Part shown: positions 34,504 through 42,942 of the stretch, one piece after another | Layout: the number at the start of each line of letters is the position of its first letter | Numbering within the stretch: position 1 is the stretch's first letter | NCBI GenBank assembly: GCA_030272585.1 | Contig: BSYQ01000015.1 | Span: 682,001-746,000 of the forward strand | DNA: 64,000 bases | Direction: 5' to 3' | DNA from: Bryopsis sp. KO-2023 | Taxonomy: Eukaryota; Chlorophyta; Ulvophyceae; Bryopsidales; Bryopsidaceae | Program-made: the position numbers and the translations under genes | The notes under the pieces: generated by a model | What the model was told of the DNA's origin: nothing | The model's database searches: none | What the model saw: only the letters and a program-made list of their open reading frames with translations

Positions 34504-34919
34504 GGTTGGACTCCGTGTGCGAGCCGTGGGTCCCGATTGCGAAGGGGTTCCTCGGCCGAGTTTGCCCGCCGGTTGCGTAGGTGCTCTTGGACTTCAGCGT
34601 AGAAACGCAGAAACTCCGGGTCGTTTCTTTCCTCCTCTGTGAAGCAGGAGTCACAGCTTCCGACACTTTCTGTGTCGTCGTTGTCGTTCGGCCCGGTAGG
34701 TGGTGGTACGGGGCTCGGCCTTCGAATAGGTGGTCCCTCAAGTCCAGGGGGTACGCCTTCGATCACGCTTGGTCCTCCGTAACAAAAGGCCAATTGGTCG
34801 ATATAAAATCTTCTCCAATGCGGTGCGACCAGCTCCTCTGGCACCGAGAGATAACGGAAGGTCGGGTGTTCGTGTGTGCCGGCGGAGGACTGGGGCGAGG
34901 TAGGGTGGCTGTTCGACAT
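34440..34919 (-). CDS. E2 leader ORF, 159 residues, unknown function
   Basis: Small frame between the primer site and gag, overlapping the gag start by 64 bases in another frame. The Met at 34919 starts MSNSHPTSPQSS. Upstream the frame stays open into the LTR, but the Met after the primer site is the better start. The product has a Pro-rich centre, a CDSC motif and an acidic/basic tail (EEERNDPEFLRFYAEVQEHLR). I recognise no family. It may be a real accessory protein or an unused frame. Confidence 0.4.
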   Translation of the reverse strand: MSNSHPTSPQSSAGTHEHPTFRYLSVPEELVAPHWRRFYIDQLAFCYGGPSVIEGVPPGLEGPPIRRPSPVPPPTGPNDNDDTESVGSCDSCFTEEERNDPEFLRFYAEVQEHLRNRRANSAEEPLRNRDPRLAHGVQPWTSYRTSQPKPSPIPTEWRR

Positions 34920-34950
34920 ACGGGTGGTATGGGTCCTGGTTCCGGCTTCG

Positions 34951-34962
34951 GCTCCGAAACCA
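34951..34962 (-). promoter_or_regulatory. E2 primer-binding site
   Basis: Minus strand TGGTTTCGGAGC, two bases inside the 5' LTR. Identical 12-mer to E1 and E3. Confidence 0.75.
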
Positions 34963-34964
34963 GT

Positions 34965-35352
34965 TGATACAAACGTTGGAACAAAATAGACTAGTCGAGT
35001 GGACTTACGTCTAGAGCACGGAAACACTTTCAAACAAGGAACTTTACAATAGTCCAAGTTACAATAAGGCTGTGGTCCGGGCCGAATAAGTATTCGGCCG
35101 GGCCGACAGCCTGTCCAACCCTTTCATCCAACTCAGCGTCCTAATGGCCCCTTGGCCGTGTCCTAATGGACCCTAAGCTGAATGTGAGGCTCCAGGCCGA
35201 ACTGAGGGTTGCCACCTCAGAGGCGGCCTGGCCCTCTCCCTTAATGTGTGGCTATGATGATGGTGAGCTGGTTCGGTCCGACTACTGTCAGGCCGAACCA
35301 CGTGTTGGGTGAGTGGGCCGAACCGCGTGTCATACGACGGACGTTCGTATCA
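34965..35352 (-). repeat. E2 5' LTR (388 bp)
   Basis: Partner of 16356-16743. The outside base pairs with the GTCTG duplication; the inside abuts the primer-binding site after two spacer bases. Confidence 0.95.
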
Positions 35353-36819
35353 GTCTGTCCCAGAGTTCGCTTTTCCAGTTTTGTCCTTTGTTTTGTCTTT
35401 TCTTGACTCCGGTTGCGAATCTGGTTGTGACATGACCTCCTTATTTCTCTGGGTGGCATTCAGTTCCATCCCATGTTGTGGTGTACCAGTCAGTTCTTGT
35501 TGTTGTTTCCCTTGGAAGTCTCCATTCAGCAATTCCATTATTGCAATCTCCCCTCCACTCTCACAGTCCTTTCCCTCAGTTGTCAGTTCCCATTCAGGTA
35601 GATCTGAGTTTGGTTCAGTTGATGGCTTGATCCACAGAGCAAACAGTTGCTCCTCATTTGCTTTGATCATCTTTGTTAGTTGCTTGGCTGATAGGAGATT
35701 TAATCTCCTTCCACAGTTCTTGGTTTCTGGGTGGTCACCATAATGACCCTGCAACACCAAATCTGGTTTGCCCACTCTGTTGATCGTCACCTTGTGCGTA
35801 ATCCAATCGATTTTTGGATTTTCATCCGTTAGCCACGACTTTCCGAAAATCATATCATGCATCAGCTCTTTCAGCACCAGAAATTTTCTTTTTGTTCTAT
35901 ACTTTCCAAATCGAACAGTTGTCATGCAGGTCCCAATCACATGGGCCTTTGAATCATCGGCCAGCGAAACTGGCTTTGCATTCTTATCCGGTCGGTACCT
36001 CAATCCCAACCGTTTCACCAAGCTTTCTGAAACGAAATCGGTCGAAGCCCCGCTGTCGACCAACACTGTAACTGCCTCGTGAGACAGCGAGCCGCGCAAC
36101 CTCAACAGGGTGGATCGACTTCCCACTCCTGATGCTGTTAATTCCTCTGCGTTCGACTCCTTTTCCCCGGTCGACCCAACCACACTCCCCTCTTCGTCGG
36201 CATCCATTTGGAAATCAACATCTGATTTTCCAGGGACTGCATTTCCGACGTCTGTGTGACAACCTTCAGCCTGACGTTCGCCAACTGAATCCTGAGGCCT
36301 CATGGCGTATGAACTCGTCTCCGCCTCATTCTGCCCCCCAGGGTGGTCATCGAGCGTGGTCGGCGTCGCCGACTCTTTCTTTTCCGACATGCATGCATCC
36401 CGCATGCCGACGTCCTTGATTTCTGGCATGACGTCCTCATCCTCCGACGCCAAACTTCCTTCACTATTTCCGTCACCAACCACCGCGTCGTCTTCCTTAT
36501 TCGACGTCGAACTGTGTACCTTCTTTGCGATCTGTCTTCCCTGCCGTCGGGATACTTTCCCAACTGTCGGCGGTGATCCTGTTTTCTGGTTACACAATCT
36601 GTTTGACGCCAAACCTCGGAACTCTTTTAGAACCTCGTTAATTCCTCCGACGAGACTTTTCTGGCTCCCCAGCAGTTCAACAATAGCACTTTCCACAGTC
36701 GATAACCGTTCACGGACACTTCCGCGTTTCCTGTTACTGTGATCGGTTGAACTTTCCTTTGCTGATCCAGATCGCGCGTCACCTGACTGCGCTTTTCGTT
36801 TGTATTGTCTTGTCGTCAT
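35353..36819 (-). CDS. E1 polyprotein, N-terminal part: leader and aspartic protease (split by E2)
   Basis: First 489 codons of the E1 frame, interrupted at 35353 by the E2 insertion and continued in frame at 16350. Residues 1-230 are Lys/Ser/Glu-rich. They show no capsid domain and no CCHC zinc knuckle, which is unusual for Ty3/gypsy. Residues about 235-340 are a retropepsin-like protease with the active-site triplet in LVDSGAST (DSG 255-257) and the flap-like stretch down to MIFGKSWL. The start at 36819 is the first Met after the LTR and primer site. As it stands the frame meets the TGA that begins the E2 LTR, so only a truncated protease-like product could be made. Confidence 0.85.
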
Positions 36820-36901
36820 AGTTCCTGTTCCGAGGAAAGACTTTGACGTGCCCCTCGACCCGTTTCCTTCCCAGTGATCGCTACCTCGTATGAGGTGCCT
36901 T

Positions 36902-36913
36902 GCTCCGAAACCA
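36902..36913 (-). promoter_or_regulatory. E1 primer-binding site
   Basis: One base inside the 5' LTR; minus strand TGGTTTCGGAGC. It would pair with a tRNA 3' end GCTCCGAAACCA. The same 12 bases occur at the same place in E2 and E3. I could not identify the tRNA. Confidence 0.75.
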
Positions 36914-36914
36914 T

Positions 36915-37095
36915 TGTGACGGGTCGTTCTGGGTGCGAGGTTTGGTGGTGTGAGTCAGTGAGTGGAGGTCAAGTTTTTACAACGTTGTTGTCCAAGTCAA
37001 AATCGGTCTCTCAAAAACACGGTTCCAGTAAATATATAACCCACATCCGGGTTCGCCTAGTCGGTCGTACACCTAAGTTCCTCAGTCCGACTACA
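36915..37095 (-). repeat. E1 5' LTR (181 bp)
   Basis: Partner of 11954-12134, flanked outside by the TGGAC duplication at 37096-37100. It should carry the element's promoter; AAATATATAA lies inside it, but that is on the plus strand and I do not assign a TATA box. Confidence 0.95.
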
Positions 37096-40000
37096 TGGAC
37101 CAATGCTTGTTTGGTGTGAAAAGTGATGTTATTTTTTTTTGGAAGTGCCCTGCTGCAATTGTTTCTTTCATGAGCTCCTCATCTTTCAGGACCTCTTCCA
37201 GCTCTTTCAGCACCGTATTATTGCCTGTAAGAAAAAACCCAAAAAAACTGAGCGATATGACTAATGTCATTTTTGGATTATCTTCAACACACAAAAAATC
37301 CACCCTGAAACATCAATCTGGTTATTGATGTTTGGATGGTCCTGTCGGTAGGCTTCTTCCCACCTCAAGGTGTGGTTTCTCAGATTCCTATTCCCTGCCT
37401 CTTCGTTCTGCTGCTCTCTCCACCTTTCAACCATTCAAAACACATTACAAGGTCAAGGGCAATCTGCCCTGCCCCAACATACCCATTCTCACCCACTGAG
37501 TCCGTTTCGACACAGGCCCCCAAATTGACACGCAGCACCGTGTGTTCCAATGCTGAGGAGAGCATTGCCACATCCTTTCCCCATTTGCATCCTGGAGTTG
37601 GGCAATCCACGACCACCAACCCCTTTCTTGGCCCCAGTCTGACTTCTTTGGGGGTGGAGCTGTGCACTCGTGACGTATTGATGCCAGACAGCAGAATAGC
37701 AGCAGCCTCATCCAGAGAATCACTCACGCTTTCCAAGTAGTCCCCTGTGACTGCTTCAAGTTTTTCCCAAGCCTCTGGGTCCACGTTATTCGATGCCATG
37801 TCGCAGCGATTGTCACTTGCGCAGAACCTATAAGCAAACAGTACCACCTCAAACAAAAGCAAAAGAAAAGAAAAGTACTATTAACATGAGATCTCCATAG
37901 GATCCCATCGCAGGTAAAACAGTTGCTTTCCTTGCATGGAGTGCTTTTCGTTCTTATTTGTATGAAGGAGGGAAAACTGATGGTATGGCTTTGTACAGTT
38001 TACACTGGCCCCCACTGCTGCTCGGGTTCACCAAACCTGAAATATTTCATCCCTGGCACCATTGGCAACACTGTGGATAGCACTTCATCCACCCTCTCCA
38101 CATTGCAGGCACTCTCCAGCAGCACACTGCCGTTCTCTATGAATGTTGTTGATGATTTTTCCCATTTGGCCACAGGAGTCACTCCAACACCCACCGACAC
38201 GACACAATCGATCGGGGTTCCTGGCCAAAGAAGGCTTCCCTGTTGAACAGCGACTGCTGCAGGCACTGCTACATGAACACAGCATCAGTGAGCCTAACCA
38301 CCAAAATCAACCCTACTGTACCCCAACATGCAGATCTATTGAGTGCATCTAGTTCAGTGAGGTTTTGCCAAAAATCCAAATGTCACTGGTATGGTGTTCA
38401 ATTCCACAGCCCACCTGTACAAAACTCAAAACTCTCCTTCCAGCTCGACTGGTCTTCGGTCTCCGCCTGGCTAAAAACCTTTCCCCCGAGGGTTTTGTAC
38501 GTCTTCCCACACTGATTCATGCTGAAATTCGCCAAGCCAATTTCGCATGCCAGCATAGCTCCCGTCGAGGTCCCACCGATCAAATCGAAGAGGTCAAAAA
38601 TTCTCTGACCTGTACGCCTTTCCAGCTCTCTTAAAACCATGACCGTTGCGATTCCCTTTATTCCACCCCCATCCAAGGACAACACCCGAACACCTCGTCC
38701 ACGAATCACCCCCCTGCCCACAATTCTACCCACTTCCTCGTTCTGACCTGTTGAGCCAATGAGGAAAAACCCAGCATCGGTCCATAACAATCCAGCAACT
38801 TTTCCTCCAAAAAAGACTTGAAAATAAAACCCTGCCAACTGTGCATGTCTCCGTTGAGGGCAAATGCTCGTTCAACGCCTTCATCAGTGCCCAACAAGAA
38901 GTTTTCGAAACGCCTATTTTTATTTTTCACAAAAATAACACACAATTCATTTTTGTTACGGGTATTCAATTCACTGAGAATTAAAACAACTTCGACTGTT
39001 TCTCAGGGTCCACTAATATGGAAGTATTCAACCCCCCCCCCCAAAAAAAAACCCCCTCTTACCCAAGATTGCCAAGGCACGCTTGGCACAAATCCCGGTG
39101 ACTCGATCACCGAGGTCTCCGTCCCCTTCGGCCAGACGAATCAACGAACCCAACAGCCCATCCACAGCAAGCTTCTTGACTTTGTTCTGGGCAGCAAATC
39201 CCAGGTTTTCCAGCACCTACAGCCCCAGGTGTCGCACCCTTGCCATCGAGCTCTCTTGAATCAATGACTGCAGTCTGACCTGGAGTCAATAAGGACTCCG
39301 AGATGGCATCCGAGGTCAACACCAGGGTTGAAATCACACGAAGCCCCCTGAGCTGAATCTCCTATGCTGAAACAATCCACAACATAAACACATCAACAGG
39401 GACAAACTTCCTCATTCTCTTTTTTTTTTTGGGGGGGGGGGGGGTGGGAGGGGGAAAGTGGTTTGAAGTGTTTTTCAATGTGGGCACCCATGTCACAATA
39501 TTGTGGCACTGAGGGGGGAGGGATTTCCCGCCACAAAAAATAGCGGGGGAATAATTTCTCTTCTTTTCTCTTTCATTTTTTATTTACTGAGAATCAATGG
39601 AGGGGAGGGGGACTGACGCTTCCTATGCCTATTGAGATTCGCATTTTTAAATATTCAGGGGCACCTCTCAATCTCACCTGCTTGTCTTGAGGTTCAATTC
39701 CTCCAAACATAGGCACTGGGAGAGTCCAACTGAATTCCAAACATACAGGAGTCAGTCTAGACCATCCCACAAGCATTACTGCTCTGCTCATCCCTGTTCA
39801 GGTATTCCCTGAGCAATGGAATGGAAGGAGGGGACAGCACCATGCATGTATGAGTATGTCAGGAGCAACTCCAACAAAATACCACAAAAATGGACAGGTT
39901 GCAGGAGAGATTGGAAGTTTCTGGAAGCCCATCCATGTTTTCACGCATTGAATGGAGTGCACTGAAGGCAAAAGGCCTACCAGACTCGTTAGCCCAAAGA

Positions 40001-40430
40001 CATCACGCTCACCCGGAAGCGTTACGAGCTGGTTGTGGTCCAGTATGAGCGTCCTCAGTTTCGTCAAGTTTCCGACACCCCTCGGCAAAAAAAAACGAAG
40101 GGAGATCTCCCAACGACTCTGGCAAGTGCGTCGCGATTACGTACGACTGTGCGATTCTCTTCGCAGGAACTCCGTTCAAAGAAAAGGGACCGGAAATCAG
40201 CAACAAACCAGAAGGCAGCTGCTTCAAGAAGGCTTCACGCTTTCCACAGAACCGCCCAGCGACGATGATCACAGTAGCGTCAGGCCAGAGTTGCTGAGGT
40301 TCAAATGGTACAGCCCTTCCCACCAGCCGACATCCACGACACCGGGAAGGAAGAACGCGAATCCAGGCCTGCTTTTAACCGACGCACACTCGTGACGTCC
40401 AACCCCTTCAGAATATCGACCACAGTCCAA
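37096..40430 (-). pseudogene. Phospholipase A I-like gene (LRR, armadillo, patatin), decayed
   Basis: Minus-strand remnant of a multi-exon gene resembling the plant phospholipase A I type. Pieces in order: leucine-rich repeat (exon ending at 40013: [20 protein letters not shown]); armadillo region about 39340-39063; patatin exon 38747-38415 with the oxyanion motif DGGGIKG and nucleophile GTSTGA; a C-terminal patatin part about 38260-38010 (LLWPGTPIDCVVSVG, then LLESACNVERVDEVLSTVLP); and further exons about 37840-37380 and 37275-37096. Damage: a TAG at 39217-39219 within an otherwise continuous armadillo frame; a frame break just upstream; no sequence between 38414 and 38267 that could hold the expected 100-plus residues with the catalytic Asp (DG[AG]); and E1 in the last exon. 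Some splice joins still work (38747 joins the armadillo exon in phase). Pseudogene status is inferred; a badly assembled functional gene is the alternative. Confidence 0.7.
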
Positions 40431-40658
40431 CGAAACCGAAAATGAGGAAAAAGATCAGAAAAAGATCAACCTTCAAACGAAAGAGAGACGACCGGCACTT
40501 ACCTTTTTTCGTCCGTGAACGGCGACCCCTGCGCTCGCCCGGTCAAACCAACACTCGGAAACCAACACCAACCAACGAACCCCAAACACAAAACCGGTTT
40601 TCCGTGGCTTGGGCGTGTCCCCAGGCTGGCCCGCATGTGCGACATGCGATTCGGGAAC

Positions 40659-41802
40659 TGAAAGCTTTACTTGAGAATTAAGTAAAGCCTGTTACAGGGG
40701 TTCATGTAAAGCGAACAAGAGCCTAAAAAAGCTGCGGTTACTCATGACCAGGCATGTTTAAAAGTGGCATTTGGCCCAAAATTGCCACCCAATGCCACTA
40801 TTAAGAGCCGTGGTGGTGCCACAATTAAGGGCCTGTCGTACAGTTGCGTCTGTGCAGCTTTGGGGCGGAATGGTGTCACATGACGCTGGGAGCCCGTGAG
40901 CTGCGACTCGTGGCTCGCGGATATGTGCGGCTTGCATCGTCGAAGTCGAATTTTGGCTGAGGGAAGTCGTTAAGTCGAGTTTGTGGTGGGGCGCTGGTAG
41001 ATATGTGTGGCTAGCGTAGTCGAAGTCGGGTAGTGGCTGAGGCCTCCTAGGGAGGCCGTGCTGTGGAGTTTGTGATGGGGTGCTAGTAGAAAAGCTGGGG
41101 ATTGTAACCTTGTCTTTACTGTTTAAACAAATTTGTTCAAAACACCGCCACTCTTCCTCTTGTTCTTCTTCTGCTACTCATATAAAAAAATTGCTCCAAA
41201 GAAGCGAATAAACACGATTTCAAAAATGCCACGAAGTGCAGTATGGTCTCAGAGTGACAGGTATCGACCCTTCCACAGAGTCGACACGCAGCGTCGCACA
41301 GTACAAGGAGCTGCGGAAACTATCTCAGTCGAAGTTGGTTGGGTTTTTTGTTCTTGTTTGCTTTTGAGACTGTATGAGAAACGAGATTCTGTGGGCGTGT
41401 GAACCGACGCCCTTGACAAAAACTGGGTGGAGATAAAGGGGACAAACACGAACTGTAAGTTTTCTATCTATTGGCAAAAAGGTGTGAGCGACAATCCATC
41501 TCTGCGGTCTCCAAAAGACCCGCTTAATTGTTGTAACAAGGCCTTCGAGTTTTGTGATGGAACAATAGGAGTGTGGTTGGATGACTCTGGCACTTGACGC
41601 AAGGCAGACGGTTCTAAGGTGCAATTTTTGTATGGTGCCACTTTGATGCCACTTTTAAGATTGTGCGGGCGCCACGATTAGCTTAATCTCCGTAATAGTG
41701 GCAAATGCCACTTTTGTACATGCCTGCTCATGACTATTCAGAGTAACGATTTAAGCAGCAAGAAAAACAAGCAAGGTAATTCTTGTTTTCCTTTTTGTTT
41801 TC
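40659..41802 (+). repeat. A1 split direct repeat, interrupted
   Basis: Starts TGAAAGCTTTACTTG and ends TTTTTGTTTTC. Removing 40749-41734 (element plus one duplication copy) restores the 158-bp sequence seen at 47733-47890. Confidence 0.92.
40749..41726. mobile_element. Non-autonomous hAT-like DNA transposon (978 bp) in A1
   Basis: Terminal inverted repeats of about 25 bp: CAGGCATGT, two variable bases, then AAAAGTGGCATTTG at the left, and its complement at the right. The 8-bp duplication CTCATGAC is present at 40741-40748 and 41727-41734. Ends starting CAGG plus an 8-bp duplication fit the hAT superfamily. The interior has no transposase-like frame; it contains two related blocks around GATATGTG[CT]GGCT near 40920 and 41000. 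Secondary TGCCACTTTTAAG/CTATTAAGAG motifs occur inside the ends. Confidence 0.88.
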
Positions 41803-42171
41803 GCCTGCTCGCCTTCGGCTTAGGTCGCTGGCGTTGTGGGTGATATTCACTCAAAACAAAACAAGTTCTCTCTACCACCAACAGTTCAGTCTGTTCCGTG
41901 GTTTTCGTCTACAAGTTCCGCAAGCGTCCAAGACTGCTGCTGCACGACCATCAACAAATTGCTGCTGCGCTGCTGTCAACACCACCTCCTACACGGACCT
42001 CGGTGGGCTCCTCTTCATTCCAGTCAACAGCCAACCGCTACTACATCGTCCACTACCCCTGGCTAGCGTATCCGCCATCCTTGAAGTCCAGTTCCGCCAT
42101 CTACTCCGTTCCGGCTACCCGTACCTACCTTTGTTCCTAAGTCCGATTCCTTGGCAACCAGCCAGGTTTCA

Positions 42172-42390
42172 GGCATTCAGTCCAGCGTTCCTGGCACTCA
42201 GTCCGGCATTACCGGCATCAAGTCCAGCGTTCCTGGCACCCATCCGGCATTACCGGAAAACAAAAGTCCAGCGTTCCTGGCACTAAGTCCGGCATTACCG
42301 GCATCAAGTCCAGCGTTCCTGGCACCCATCCGGCATTACCGGAACAAAGTCCAGCGTTCCTGGCACCAAGTCCGGCATTACCGGCAATAC
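42172..42390 (+). repeat. Alternating short tandem repeat in the DIRS leader
   Basis: Two related units of about 20-25 bases alternate: AGTCCAGCGTTCCTGGCA and AGTCCGGCATTACCGGCA, roughly nine units in all. Each has a small inverted core (CCAGCGTTCCTGG, CCGGCATTACCGG) that could fold. It lies between A1 and the long frame, in the presumed 5' leader of the transcript. Confidence 0.85.
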
Positions 42391-42942
42391 TATTCCTTCT
42401 TCGCAACCCCCCAAGGGTTGTAGTCCTCACTTGAGGCAAAGTCCCTGTCCAAACAGGTTCCCCAAGTCCAGTCAACTTCCTGGAATTTTGCTGACACAGA
42501 TAGTGGTTCCCAGGAACCCTGCCACTCTTACAGAGGCTGGCTTGGCCTCAGTGGCTCCAGTCTGGCAATTTGGAGCCTTCCAGCTCCTTCAGCTGAGTGC
42601 ACATATCGACTTCACAAATTCATAGTGTTGTCATTCACAAATTCCAGCTTGGATATCGAATTCCCTGGGGTCTTTGTGAGAGTTTTCCCTGTGCACAATC
42701 AGGCCCAGTTGACCTGAGCTTCCAGCCAGTCCAGTTAACCTGGCCAAAGTCCAGCAACCTGGCAGTACACAGTTCGTTGACCTTCGTCGGGACGGCTGTA
42801 AGCACGTTGTTTCTGGCGACTCTTTCGGTCCCAACTCAACTTCCATTTCACCTCAGCCAAGTCAATCCAAGGCCATCTGTCGCAAGCTGCCAGTCCAGCT
42901 GAAATACTCTCCCGTTCACGCCCACTGCTATCTCGGTCTCAC

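Larger units (their letters stand above)
16356..35352 (-). mobile_element. LTR retrotransposon E2 (Ty3/gypsy chromovirus), inserted in E1
   Basis: Two 388-bp LTRs that appear identical (16356-16743 and 34965-35352), starting TGATAC and ending GTATCA. The duplication GTCTG lies at 16351-16355 and 35353-35357. Minus-strand order: 5' LTR, primer site, a small leader ORF, gag, pol in the -1 frame, a third ORF in the env position, then non-coding 16744-17426, a purine tract (minus strand GTGGGGGGGAAG) and the 3' LTR. Without E3 the element is about 9.6 kb. E3 splits the third ORF. All frames are otherwise open, so E2 was probably intact when E3 landed. Confidence 0.95.
11954..37095 (-). mobile_element. 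LTR retrotransposon E1 (Ty3/gypsy chromovirus), carrier of two nested elements
   Basis: Bounded by two 181-bp direct repeats that look identical (11954-12134 and 36915-37095), starting TGTGACGG and ending GACTACA. The 5-bp target duplication TGGAC is present at 11949-11953 and 37096-37100. The minus-strand orientation is shown by the primer-binding site next to the right LTR, by a purine tract next to the left LTR (minus strand GTGGAGGGG) and by the coding sequence. Removing E2 and its 5-bp duplication leaves an element of about 6.1 kb with one 1,669-codon frame, otherwise unbroken. The 12135-12807 stretch is its 3' untranslated region. The target is the 3' part of the phospholipase-like gene. 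Confidence 0.95.

Noticed and set aside
33266-34741. 491-codon minus-strand frame overlapping E2 gag
   Set aside because: It is an Arg/Ser/Pro-rich shadow of gag in another frame; the real gag has capsid and zinc-knuckle motifs.
41783-42286. 167-codon frame in the DIRS leader as a possible separate gag
   Set aside because: It begins inside A1 and runs into the tandem repeat; the sequence is Phe/Leu/Ala/Pro-rich without a Gag motif.
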